Shown here in pieces: positions 24,989 to 33,314 of a DNA stretch of 63,907 nucleotides; position 1 is the first letter of the stretch, and each line of letters begins with the position of its first letter. The notes under the pieces are model-generated. The model did no database searches. It saw only the letters and a list, made by a program, of their open reading frames with translations, and was not told the DNA's origin. The position numbers and the translations under genes were made by a program. Source of the DNA: Nitrospinota bacterium (lineage in GTDB: Bacteria; Nitrospinota_A; UBA7883; JACRGQ01); NCBI GenBank assembly GCA_016217735.1, contig JACRGQ010000043.1, forward strand, positions 1-63,907, read 5' to 3'.

Positions 24989-25578
24989 GGCTGTTCCCCC
25001 TGTTCCGGCGCGGAAACGCCCCCCAGGAGGCGGTAGAGTTTTTCCTCCACCGCGAGGGAGACCTTTGACGCGTGTACCTCGAACGATTTGTAGGCCACCA
25101 TGGCGGGGATCGCCACCACCAGCCCGCCCACCGTATCCAGCAGCACCTCTTTGATGCCGTGCGCGACGGCTTTCGGATCGGTCAGGCCCAAGGACGAAAC
25201 CCCCTCAAACACGTGGAAGACCCCGATGAACGTGCCGATAAGACCTATCATCGGCGCGAGCGTGGCGATGAGGCCGAGGATGGTGACCCGCGCCATCAGC
25301 TTGCCGTCCAGCGCGGCCAGCTTGGTCTGGATAAACGGCTCCAGCGATGCGCCATTGCCGTATGCCGCTATCTCGCCGAACGTTTTTTTAATAATCCCTT
25401 CCGGCAGTTGCCCGGTCTGGCCCAGCCCGGTTATCCGGTCGAGCGCCCGCACCTCTTCGCCGATTTTTTTATACTCGGCGATTTTCGCCACCATGACCGT
25501 TATCGAGGCGATGCTGATGACCATCAGCAGCTTCATGCAGTAATCGCTGTGAACGACGAAATCCATCATGTATTGCAT
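24985..25578 (-). CDS. exbB: ExbB/TolQ-family proton channel subunit
   Basis: A 197-residue membrane protein with three helices. The MotA/TolQ/ExbB core is visible in LGLIATLAPMIGLIGTFIGV and the following DTVGGLVVAIPAMVAYKSFE, which holds the Thr and small residues of the pore. Five ExbB surround two ExbD in known complexes. It sits between the BNR-repeat protein and exbD in the metal-island operon. Confidence 0.9.
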   Translation of the reverse strand: MQYMMDFVVHSDYCMKLLMVISIASITVMVAKIAEYKKIGEEVRALDRITGLGQTGQLPEGIIKKTFGEIAAYGNGASLEPFIQTKLAALDGKLMARVTILGLIATLAPMIGLIGTFIGVFHVFEGVSSLGLTDPKAVAHGIKEVLLDTVGGLVVAIPAMVAYKSFEVHASKVSLAVEEKLYRLLGGVSAPEQGEQP

Positions 25579-25596
25579 ACCGCCTGTTTCTCCCCT

Positions 25597-26832
25597 TTAC
25601 CGGGCCACGCGCAACAGCGAGCGGGTGTTGCGCATCTCATCCTTCGACCATGCCACGGCCATCATGCCGTTGGCGTTTGCGGCAACCGCGGGGGAGGAGG
25701 ATTTCCGCACCCCGTCGCTCAGCCGCCGCGCCGTGCCGCCGGAGGCCGCCTTGAACATGATGTTGCCGAAAACCGGCGTCACTTCTTCCCACGTCAGGTA
25801 AACCTTCCCGCCCGCCACGGCAAGCGCGGGATGATCCGGGAAAAATCCGGGGGTGACGGCGATCTCTTCCTTCGTGAAGGCCGCGCCGCGGTCCGCCGAC
25901 ACGGCGTAATAGATGGCCGGTTTCCCGCCCCCTTCCGAATACCAGATGACGTGCAGCTTGCCGCCGCCATCCACGCCGAGGCCCGCGCCGCGGTGGGGGC
26001 AGCCGGCGATGACCCACTTGTCGTTTCCCACGACGGCGGGCGCGCCGAATGTTTTGCCGCCGTCGCGCGACGAGGCGGCCACCATCTCCCGCACATCGTT
26101 GGCGAAGACCTTGCGCCATACGGCGTAGACCGTGCCGTCCGGGGCGATAGCCAACGCGGTGCGGCAGCAGGGGCAGGAGCCGCCGTCGATCTTCACGTTC
26201 GGCGAAAAGCTTTTGCCGCCGTCGCGCGAAACGGCAAAATAGGTGGCCGAGCCCACGGTGGCTTTTTCCCGCCCGTCGAGCCACGCAAGATAGATGGCGC
26301 CATCCGGCCCCACCGCCATCGATTCAAATCCGGCGGATGCGGGCTGCGGTGAATCGCTCACTTTCACGGCGGGGGAAAAGGTTTTGCCCCCGTCAATCGA
26401 ACGGCTGAATTTGAGGTCCGCCCCAAACGCCGCTCCCGCGCGGGGAGTGGTCCACGCCGCGTAGAGTTCCCCTTTCGGCCCGGTGGCAAGCATGGGGGAA
26501 CCGTGGATGCCGGCCGGCTCGTCGTTCCCGCCATCCACCCGCACGGGGGCCGAAAAATCCTTCCCGTCCGCCGATGCGGCGACATGGAAGAGGTTGTGAT
26601 CCTTTTCCTCCTCGAACCACGCCAGATAAACCGCGCCCTTCGCGTCCATCGCCGCGGCGGGGGTGGAGACCGCCTTGGAGGGATGCGTTACCCCGCCTAT
26701 CTCCGCGAATTCCATTTCCCCGGAAGTCTCGGCGCACCAGGCAGGGGCGGCAAGGCCAAGCATCAAGACGGAGGCCGCCAGCGCGGCGGCCCCCTTTTTT
26801 GCCGTTACTTCAAACATGGTTTTCATTCTCAT
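25597..26832 (-). CDS. secreted BNR/sialidase-fold protein with a CPCC motif
   Basis: A 411-residue exported protein (signal peptide ending APAWCAE) folded as a beta-propeller. Asp-box-like repeats occur several times (SIDGGKTFS, SRDGGKSFS, SSRDGGKTFG). The sialidase catalytic residues are not evident. In the middle is GGSCPCCRTALA, and a further Cys-His pair lies in IAGCPHRGAG. A Cys-rich propeller next to a TonB receptor suggests metal capture or hand-over rather than glycan cleavage. The start overlaps the receptor stop (ATGA); an ATG two codons later is also possible. Confidence 0.75.
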   Translation of the reverse strand: MRMKTMFEVTAKKGAAALAASVLMLGLAAPAWCAETSGEMEFAEIGGVTHPSKAVSTPAAAMDAKGAVYLAWFEEEKDHNLFHVAASADGKDFSAPVRVDGGNDEPAGIHGSPMLATGPKGELYAAWTTPRAGAAFGADLKFSRSIDGGKTFSPAVKVSDSPQPASAGFESMAVGPDGAIYLAWLDGREKATVGSATYFAVSRDGGKSFSPNVKIDGGSCPCCRTALAIAPDGTVYAVWRKVFANDVREMVAASSRDGGKTFGAPAVVGNDKWVIAGCPHRGAGLGVDGGGKLHVIWYSEGGGKPAIYYAVSADRGAAFTKEEIAVTPGFFPDHPALAVAGGKVYLTWEEVTPVFGNIMFKAASGGTARRLSDGVRKSSSPAVAANANGMMAVAWSKDEMRNTRSLLRVAR

Positions 26833-29012
26833 TTAAAGCGGTATTCCACGCCCGCCGAATACGTGCGCGGCATGCCGGGGGCATACTGTTCCCCGGATGC
26901 GGCGGTGTACGCCGATAACATGGCGTACCGCTCGTCGGCGATGTTGGTGACGCGGCCGAAAAACTCCAGATTCTCGCCGGCCTTGTATGAAAGCCGCAGG
27001 TGGAACAGATTGTGCCCGGGGTATTTGTGGGTGTTGTCGTCATCCATCCAATAGCTGCCGAGGCGTTCCCATTCCGCTTCCACGCGGCCGCCGCCCAGCG
27101 CCGCCGGACGCCAGTTCAGGCGCAGGTTGCCGATTTCGGACGGGGCGGATGCCTGTTCCTTGCCGTCGTAGTTCAGGCCGGTTTTGGGGCTCCAATTCCC
27201 GTAGGTGTGCTTGGCGTAGGAATAGGCGATTTCCATTCCCACGGTGTCGGCCAGCCGGGCGGTGATTCCCGTCTCGATGCCGCGGTGCAGCGTTTCGCCG
27301 GCGTTCAGCGTCTCGCGGGTGTTGTTCGCGGTGTTGGTGTAGCTCACGATGTCGTCCGTCTTGGTCATCGAGTAGGCGGTGATTTCCCAACCGAAGCTCT
27401 CTCCCGCCTCGCCGCGCAGGCCGAGGTCATAGCTGTCCACCTTCACCGGCTTGAGGTCCACGGTGTTTTCCGCCTGCCCTTGCCGGAAGAGCTGCGATTC
27501 GGACGGGGTGCGGAACGCGTGGCGGTACGAGACGAAGCCGCTCAAGGACTCGGCGAAGCGGTAGGTGAGGCCCGCCTTGGGGCTGAAATGCGTAAAGTTC
27601 ACGTTTGTGTTGGCGGGGCGCCGCTTGGCGCCGGTGGTAACCGTCGACAGGTTGTTGGTGTAGCTGTATCCCATGTTGTCGTAGCGCAGCCCCAGGGTCA
27701 GGCGCAGATTTTCCGTGGGGGAAAACTCGGTATGCGCGTAGGGGGAAAGACCCTGGTAGGCCACCGTGTAGTCGTAACTCTTGGCGCCGACGGCATAGCC
27801 GGTGTAGATATTGCCGGTCTTGGTGACCGTCAGCCTGTCCTCGTCGTAGCGGCCGGGGCTGTAATCGAAATCGGCTCCCACGATGATGCGCGCCCGCAGC
27901 GATTCCAGATCGACGCGGTACTTGGCCAGCGCGCCGAACGAGTCGTTGCCGCCGCTGGAACGCTGGGGGTCGTACGAGAGCGACCAGTTCGGCAGGAGAT
28001 CCATGCTGTTCGACCGCACATAGGGGGTGATGCTGACCAGCGTATCGCCCGATTCCTTTTCGTACGCCGAGGAAAGGCGGAGCGCCTTCACCTTGCGGTA
28101 GGAGATCGGCGTGTAGTTGACGGTGGGGTTGTTCTGGTAATCGGCAAGCGAAATCTGCGAGGTGCCGGCGGTCTGCTGATCGATATTCGAATAGGTGGCC
28201 ACCGTCTTGAACCGCGAGCCGCTTTCGGATTCCACATCCCAGCGGATGGTGCCGGACTGGCGGTCGAATTTGGTCATATCGCGCCAGCCGTCGGTGTGGG
28301 ATACGTTCACGTCGGCGCGGACGCCGTGGCCGCCGGCCGATACCAGCGTGCGCCAAAAGCCGAATCCGCCCATCTCCAGCGATACGTCCAGCTCCGGGTT
28401 GACCGGCGCGGGGCGCGTGAGCACGTTCACGGTGCCGCCTATCGCGTCGCTGCCGTACAGCGCGGTGCCGGGTCCCTTGACCACTTCAATCCCGCCCGAC
28501 TGCGGAACGTTCACTTCATACAGCGCATTGTGGTTGAAAAATCCGGTGGAGCGGGTCGGTATGCCGTCTTCCAGAAAGAGGTACACCGGGCTGGTGGTCA
28601 TCGGCTGGCGGATGGAGGTCATATGCCCTTCGCCGCCGGTGACGTTCACATACACGCCGGGGACGCGCCCCATGATTTCCGCGGGGTGCTGCGGCCGCGT
28701 TTCCTGAACTTCCTTTTCCTTCACGCCGCCGACCGCCAGCGGCGTCTCCGCCTTGGTTTCCTTTTCGCGCGTGCCTGTGACGACGACGTCATCAAGGACC
28801 AATGCCGGGCCTTCGTGTTTTGATTGTTTCGCCGCCGGGGCCGCCGGTTCTTCCGCCACCGGTGCCTGTGCTGGAGCTTCCGCCGCCGGTGTTGGTGCTG
28901 GAGCTTCCGCCGCCGGTTGTTCCGCCGCCGGTTCTTCCGCGAACGCCGGTATCGCCATCACCGCGCAGAGCGACGCCGTCAATAACAGTTTTCCAAAAAA
29001 TCTTCCGTACAT
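26829..29012 (-). CDS. TonB-dependent outer-membrane receptor
   Basis: A 727-residue receptor. Signal peptide (MYGRFFGKLLLTASLCAV...AFAEE), then an unusual Ala/Pro/Glu low-complexity stretch (about residues 26-65), a TonB-box-like DDVVVTGTRE, a plug domain (PGVYVNVTGG...VKGPGTALYGSDAIGGTVNV) and a 22-strand barrel ending in GVEYRFK. The CirA/BtuB-like layout does not fix the substrate. Its operon carries CCIK and CPCC proteins and faces a copper-storage gene, so copper or another thiophilic metal complex is the best guess. GAGG lies before the ATG. Confidence 0.9.
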   Translation of the reverse strand: MYGRFFGKLLLTASLCAVMAIPAFAEEPAAEQPAAEAPAPTPAAEAPAQAPVAEEPAAPAAKQSKHEGPALVLDDVVVTGTREKETKAETPLAVGGVKEKEVQETRPQHPAEIMGRVPGVYVNVTGGEGHMTSIRQPMTTSPVYLFLEDGIPTRSTGFFNHNALYEVNVPQSGGIEVVKGPGTALYGSDAIGGTVNVLTRPAPVNPELDVSLEMGGFGFWRTLVSAGGHGVRADVNVSHTDGWRDMTKFDRQSGTIRWDVESESGSRFKTVATYSNIDQQTAGTSQISLADYQNNPTVNYTPISYRKVKALRLSSAYEKESGDTLVSITPYVRSNSMDLLPNWSLSYDPQRSSGGNDSFGALAKYRVDLESLRARIIVGADFDYSPGRYDEDRLTVTKTGNIYTGYAVGAKSYDYTVAYQGLSPYAHTEFSPTENLRLTLGLRYDNMGYSYTNNLSTVTTGAKRRPANTNVNFTHFSPKAGLTYRFAESLSGFVSYRHAFRTPSESQLFRQGQAENTVDLKPVKVDSYDLGLRGEAGESFGWEITAYSMTKTDDIVSYTNTANNTRETLNAGETLHRGIETGITARLADTVGMEIAYSYAKHTYGNWSPKTGLNYDGKEQASAPSEIGNLRLNWRPAALGGGRVEAEWERLGSYWMDDDNTHKYPGHNLFHLRLSYKAGENLEFFGRVTNIADERYAMLSAYTAASGEQYAPGMPRTYSAGVEYRFK

Positions 29013-29043
29013 AATTCCTCAAGATGTAAAAAACATGGTTGTT

Positions 29044-29101
29044 AACGCCTCAAGGGCGGTCTTGCGCGGAACCCGCGCGAAAAAGACGCACTTCAGGCGT
29101 T
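29044..29101 (-). promoter_or_regulatory. structured RNA leader of the TonB-receptor gene
   Basis: In the 110 nt between the CCIK and receptor genes, three nested stems can form in the minus-strand RNA: AACGCCTGAAG with CTTGAGGCGTT (one mismatch), GTCTT with AAGAC, and GCGCGG with CCGCGC closed by a 3-nt loop. No T run follows, so it is not a terminator. It could be an attenuator, a protein-binding site or an RNase-processing signal. No known riboswitch consensus (for example the B12 box) is seen. Confidence 0.5.
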
Positions 29102-29122
29102 ACTTAAGATAGGTTGAGGAAA

Positions 29123-29602
29123 TCAGGCGGCCGGGGGGCGCGGGACGGGAGGATAGAGGTTGGAAAGTTTTTCGAGGAGATACGGAGCGGCAAGCTCCTT
29201 TGAGGAAAGCGTGTTAAGCCCTTGGCTGGCATCCACCGCCATTTCGGGCGCGGCTTTGGGGGAGAAACCGCCGTCCGCGAGCGGTATTTCGGTTTTTATG
29301 CAACAGCCGCCCGTGCCGCATTTCATCAGGGCGAGGCGCGAGGAATATGTCTGGCCAAAACCGGAATTATGGGGGCAGTCCCCATTCATGTTGTGTCCGT
29401 CAGCCGAAGAAACCGGCGCGGTTTGCGGAATCTCTTCGATGCCGCCGGCCGCGGAATGCGCGTGACCGGCGTGACGTTCGTTGGCGTCAATTGTTTCCAC
29501 TTCGGCCTTCCCGGCTTGTCCGCGGTGGCAGGACTCTTCCGCCCAGGCAAACCCCGGGAGCACCAGAAGGGCGAAGGCAAACGCCGCAAACAGTTTGGAC
29601 AC
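29123..29602 (-). CDS. secreted Cys-motif protein (CCIK family, copy 2)
   Basis: About 159 residues: signal peptide (SKLFAAFAFALLVLPGFAWA), an early Cys-His, a His-rich stretch (ERHAGHAHS), CPHNSG, and the core LMKCGTGGCCIKTE, ending in PPVPRPPA. The order C...CP...KC-x4-CCIK matches copy 1 (22656-23192). I choose the GTG at 29602 because GGAGGA lies just upstream; a longer ATG frame begins at 29665. First gene of the receptor/exb/tonB operon. It may be a metal-binding or metal-sensing periplasmic protein. Confidence 0.65.
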   Translation of the reverse strand: MSKLFAAFAFALLVLPGFAWAEESCHRGQAGKAEVETIDANERHAGHAHSAAGGIEEIPQTAPVSSADGHNMNGDCPHNSGFGQTYSSRLALMKCGTGGCCIKTEIPLADGGFSPKAAPEMAVDASQGLNTLSSKELAAPYLLEKLSNLYPPVPRPPAA

Positions 29603-30193
29603 CCGATCCTCCACTAACTTCGGCCGGGAAAAACTCCCGCCCATCCTCTCCGCAATCCAGAGCAATACTATATCAAAGGCCGCCCGAATTGAAAAGGCGC
29701 AGTTTGGAACCTCAATCTCCGGCTAAAGGGGTCACCATGCGTGAAGAAACGGCTTCTAACCATGATTGACGGTATCAACGCCGCTTTCCGGCCCAACATG
29801 GTTTTCACACCCATTGGGTGATTTGGGGACGGCTTGGTACCGCAGGATTCATCCTGCGGTTGTCCCCGAAGGGGGCAAGCCTTCTTGGCCCTTGCGGGCC
29901 AACAACAGAATGAATTCCGTTGTACCGGCGCAACACACTTCCTTAGCCGGAGATTTGGGTGGAACGGTAATTTGGGGGTGGCGCCTTATTTTCACGGCGG
30001 GACACGCGTGTCGTTGGTCCGTTAGGGCCAATTTTGTCAGCCCTTTCGGGCTGATGACAGACAAGATGGGAGGAGCGGGATGGCTTTTTTCCATCCGCTC
30101 CGGAGATGGCCTATAGGCTGCTGTCTGTCCTGCCCGCCATATTTTTTCAAACGGGGGCGCTACCCGGCGCTACCGTTGGAGGGAGGGCTAAGG
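29603..30193. repeat. intergenic hairpin array, family D
   Basis: No gene is seen in this 590-nt gap. It contains a chain of inverted repeats: 29840-29859 (CCGCAGGA stem), 29885-29902 (TTGGCCC stem), 30036-30058 (GTCAGCCC stem). The segment 30068-30118 is an inverted, similar copy of 22416-22461. A relative of the 30036 hairpin is found at 56829-56850. Confidence 0.6.
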
Positions 30194-30199
30194 TATAAT
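30194..30199 (+). promoter_or_regulatory. consensus -10 (TATAAT) of purF, leaderless arrangement
   Basis: TATAAT ends 6 nt before the purF ATG; the -35 region (TACCGT at 17 nt) is weak. Confidence 0.6.
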
Positions 30200-30205
30200 C
30201 AGTAA

Positions 30206-31633
30206 ATGATACGCAACGAAGAAGGAAAATTCCACGATCAGTGCGCCGTATTCGGCGTGTACGGCCATCCCGAGGCGGCCAACCTCGCATATCTCGGCCT
30301 GTACGCCATGCAGCACCGCGGGCAGGAAAGCTCCGGCATTGTCACCTCCGACCGCGCCTCGCATTACGCCGAGATCGGCATGGGGCTGGTGGCGGATATT
30401 TTCAGCAAAGATAAAATAGAACTCCTCCGCGGCGACCTGGCCATCGGCCACAACCGCTATTCCACCACCGGCGAATCGTTGCTGAAAAACGCGCAGCCGG
30501 TCGCGATCAATTATTCGCTGGGGGCGCTGGCGGTGGCGCACAACGGCAATCTGGTGAACGCCGCCGAGGCCCGCAGCCGACTTGAAGATGCCGGCTCGAT
30601 CTTCCGCAGCAGCATCGATACCGAGGTGATCGTCCACCTCATCGCCAAGTCGGCCGCGGGGAATTTCATCTCCCGCGCGGTGGACGCGCTCATGCAGGTG
30701 CAGGGGGCCTACTCGCTGCTGTTGATGACCGAAGAGGAGATGGTGGCGGTGCGCGACCCGAACGGCTTCCGCCCGCTGGCGATGGGGAAGCTGGACGGCG
30801 CGGCGGTGTTCGCCTCGGAGACCTGCGCGTTCGATCTCATCGGCGCGGAATACGTGCGCGACGTGAACCCCGGCGAGATGGTCGTCGTTTCGCCCGAGGG
30901 GGTGCGGTCGTTCTATCCGTTTCCGAAGCGCCGCCCGTCGCACTGCGTTTTTGAGTTCATCTATTTCGCCCGGCCCGATTCGATGGTCTTTGGGGAATCG
31001 GTTTATGGAATACGCAAGGCTTTCGGGCGCGAGTTGTCCAAGGAAAACCCGGTCAAGGCGGATATCGTCATCCCCGTCCCCGATTCCGGCGTGCCGGCCG
31101 CCATGGGGTACGCCGAGGAATCCGGCATCCCGTTCGAGATGGGGCTGATCCGCAACCACTATGTGGGGCGCACGTTCATCGAGCCGTCGCAGCAGATACG
31201 CCATTTCGGGGTGAAGATAAAGCTCAACCCGATCAAAAAGCTGATCGAGGGGAAACGGGTGGTCGTGGTGGATGATTCCATCGTTCGCGGCACCACCTCC
31301 CGCAAGATCATCAATCTCATCCGGCAGGCGGGCGCCCGCGAGGTGCATCTGCGGATCAGTTCCCCCCCCACCACGAATCCCTGCTATTACGGCATCGACA
31401 CGCCCCGCAAAGAGGAGCTTATCGCCGCCAACAAGTCGGTGGCTGAAATCCAGCGGTATCTGGGGTGCGAATCGCTTTCCTACCTCGCCAACGAACGGAT
31501 GCTCAATGTGTTCGGCGCGCATGGCGCGGACTTCTGCACCGCCTGTTTCAACGGAGCCTACCCGGTGCCGCTTCCCGGCATGGATATCCGGCAGCCGGGG
31601 CTTTTCGAAAGCCTTTCCGGCGCGCCGCGTTAA
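30206..31633 (+). CDS. purF: amidophosphoribosyltransferase PurF
   Basis: PurF commits PRPP to purine synthesis by replacing pyrophosphate with ammonia from glutamine. A 12-residue propeptide precedes the nucleophile Cys13 (HDQCAVFGVYG), so the enzyme is made as a precursor. The glutaminase half contains HRGQESSG and HNGNLVNA; the phosphoribosyltransferase half has the PRPP loop VVVVDDSIVRGTT and IPVPDSGVPAA. C-terminal Cys (FCTACFNG) fit the Fe-S-containing Bacillus-type subfamily. At 475 residues it is full length. Clear -10 against the ATG, no Shine-Dalgarno. Confidence 0.96.
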   Translation: MIRNEEGKFHDQCAVFGVYGHPEAANLAYLGLYAMQHRGQESSGIVTSDRASHYAEIGMGLVADIFSKDKIELLRGDLAIGHNRYSTTGESLLKNAQPVAINYSLGALAVAHNGNLVNAAEARSRLEDAGSIFRSSIDTEVIVHLIAKSAAGNFISRAVDALMQVQGAYSLLLMTEEEMVAVRDPNGFRPLAMGKLDGAAVFASETCAFDLIGAEYVRDVNPGEMVVVSPEGVRSFYPFPKRRPSHCVFEFIYFARPDSMVFGESVYGIRKAFGRELSKENPVKADIVIPVPDSGVPAAMGYAEESGIPFEMGLIRNHYVGRTFIEPSQQIRHFGVKIKLNPIKKLIEGKRVVVVDDSIVRGTTSRKIINLIRQAGAREVHLRISSPPTTNPCYYGIDTPRKEELIAANKSVAEIQRYLGCESLSYLANERMLNVFGAHGADFCTACFNGAYPVPLPGMDIRQPGLFESLSGAPR

Positions 31634-31719
31634 GCCGCGCGCGCCGCGGGCATTGGGAAATCAAAGGGTAATCTGATATTCTGGCCGTCGGCGTTATGAA
31701 ACGGAAAAGGGGAGTATCG

Positions 31720-32337
31720 ATGGATCACGACAGCATCAAGAAGATTTATCATAACTATTCCAACGTCTATGATTTCATCTTCAAGCTGATGTTCTATCCG
31801 CGCCAGCGGCACGCCATCGAGGGCATGAAGATACGGCCCAATGAAAGCGTGCTCGACGTGGGGGTCGGCACCGGCCTTACCTTGCCGCTGTATCCGCGTG
31901 ATTGCCAAATAACCGGCATCGATCTTTCCCGGTCGATGCTGCAAAAAGCCGAGCGCAAAAAACAGAAACACCGGCTGGATCATGTGACCCTGATGGAGAT
32001 GGACGCCTGCGATCTGCGGTTTCCCGATGATAACTTCGATCATGTGCTCGCCACCTTTGTCATCAGCGTGGTGCCGGACCCGGTGAAGGCGGTGGCCGAA
32101 ATGAAACGGGTCTGCAAGCCGGGTCAGCCGATCGTGCTGGTGAACCACTTCCTGAGCGAGAAGAGGATGCTGGCGCGGGCGGAGGAGCTGCTGGATCCCG
32201 TGTGCCGCAAGTTGGGATGGCGCGCCACACTGGCGCTTCCGGATCTGGCCGCGGCCTCGGGGCTGCAGGTCGATTCATGCTTCAGGATGAAGAAGTTCGA
32301 CCCGTGGTCCATCGTATTCGCCACCAACACGAAGTAA
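31720..32337 (+). CDS. PmtA-like SAM-dependent methyltransferase
   Basis: A 205-residue class I methyltransferase with motif I LDVGVGTGLTLPLYP, then GIDLSRSMLQKA and an FVISVVPDP segment. The opening YHNYSNVYDFIFKLMFYPRQRHAIE resembles bacterial phosphatidylethanolamine N-methyltransferases (PmtA), which make phosphatidylcholine. Demethylmenaquinone-type methylases are an alternative. GGGGAG lies before the ATG at 31720, preferred over an ATG eight codons upstream. It lies between purF and a DUF3108 gene. Confidence 0.75.
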   Translation: MDHDSIKKIYHNYSNVYDFIFKLMFYPRQRHAIEGMKIRPNESVLDVGVGTGLTLPLYPRDCQITGIDLSRSMLQKAERKKQKHRLDHVTLMEMDACDLRFPDDNFDHVLATFVISVVPDPVKAVAEMKRVCKPGQPIVLVNHFLSEKRMLARAEELLDPVCRKLGWRATLALPDLAAASGLQVDSCFRMKKFDPWSIVFATNTK

Positions 32338-32438
32338 TCCGGATTATTCACAGCGATGCTGTTCATAATCCGGAAACCGCCGATCTTTTGAAAATTTTCG
32401 CGTTGGCTTGCATTTTTATCGGTCAACATACCGTCAGT

Positions 32439-33314
32439 ATGTTTTCCCCTAAAAATGCCGCGCCGCCGCGTCTTTTCAAAAGCTTGACGGTTTTCCCGCT
32501 TTCCGTGAATAAAGCGGGAGTAGCCCGCCGGCTATTCGTGTTTCTGCTGCCGCTGTTGTTTTTCGCCGCCCCCGCGCGCGCGCAGGACCTGCCGTTCAAA
32601 CCGGGCGAATCGCTGATCTATTCCGCCCGGTGGCTTTTCTTTGATGCCGGGATAATGGAAGCATCCATACCCGAAACGGTGGAGCGGGACGGCCGCCAAT
32701 ATCTGCGGTTCACCCTGCACACCTGGACCACCAATGTTATCGCCAGGATATTTACGATGGACGACAAATTCGAGTCGCTGTGGGATCCGGCGGCCCGTTT
32801 GCCCGCGAGCATGAAAGCGGTGATACGCGAAAGCACCACCACCAAGGACAAGCTGCTGGAATTCGACCACTCCCGCGGCACGGCCCTCGTGACGGTGGAC
32901 GAGAAGCCGCCCGAAACGTTCCGCCTCAACCCCGAAGCGCAGGACTTTTTCAGCGCGTCATATCTTGTCCGCGCCACGCGCCTGAAGCCGAAACAGAAGC
33001 TGCTGGTTCCGATTTTTGAGGATAACAAGAATTATCACGCCGACATCTTTGTGATCAAGCGGGAGCGGATACCGGTGCTGGACGGCCAGGTGGATACCGT
33101 TATGCTCATCGCCCGGCTGAAATTCGAGGGAGCCTTCACCGGCAGCAACCTGTTATACATCTGGCTCACCGATGACGAGTACCAGATTCCGGTGCGGCTC
33201 AGGCTAAACATGGCGTTTGGCGATATCGTTGTGAATCTGGTAAAAGCGGAAGGAGTGGCGCTCCGCGTCATGCGGGACAAAACCAACAGCGGCGCGCTGA
33301 CGGAGAAGCAATGA
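32439..33314 (+). CDS. DUF3108 periplasmic protein
   Basis: A secreted beta-rich protein of the DUF3108 family. The signal-peptide core is RRLFVFLLPLLFFAAPARAQ, followed by PFKPGESLIYSARWLFFDAG, the typical opening of the domain, and later FSASYLVRATRLKPKQ and WLTDDEYQIPVRLR. The family's function is unknown; structurally it is thought to resemble LolA/LolB-like lipid carriers. The start is uncertain: ATG at 32439 or a GTG near 32503, neither with a good Shine-Dalgarno. The stop overlaps nadE by 4 nt. Confidence 0.75.
   Translation: MFSPKNAAPPRLFKSLTVFPLSVNKAGVARRLFVFLLPLLFFAAPARAQDLPFKPGESLIYSARWLFFDAGIMEASIPETVERDGRQYLRFTLHTWTTNVIARIFTMDDKFESLWDPAARLPASMKAVIRESTTTKDKLLEFDHSRGTALVTVDEKPPETFRLNPEAQDFFSASYLVRATRLKPKQKLLVPIFEDNKNYHADIFVIKRERIPVLDGQVDTVMLIARLKFEGAFTGSNLLYIWLTDDEYQIPVRLRLNMAFGDIVVNLVKAEGVALRVMRDKTNSGALTEKQ

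Noticed and set aside
25597-26832. True exo-sialidase
   Set aside because: Asp-box-like repeats are common to many propellers; the Arg triad and Tyr/Glu pair of sialidases were not recognised.
27000-28823. 607-codon ORF opposite the TonB receptor
   Set aside because: Antisense shadow; the receptor frame has signal peptide, plug and barrel features, the antisense frame has none.
29766-30116. 116-codon ORF before purF
   Set aside because: It consists of dispersed hairpin repeats; no start signals.
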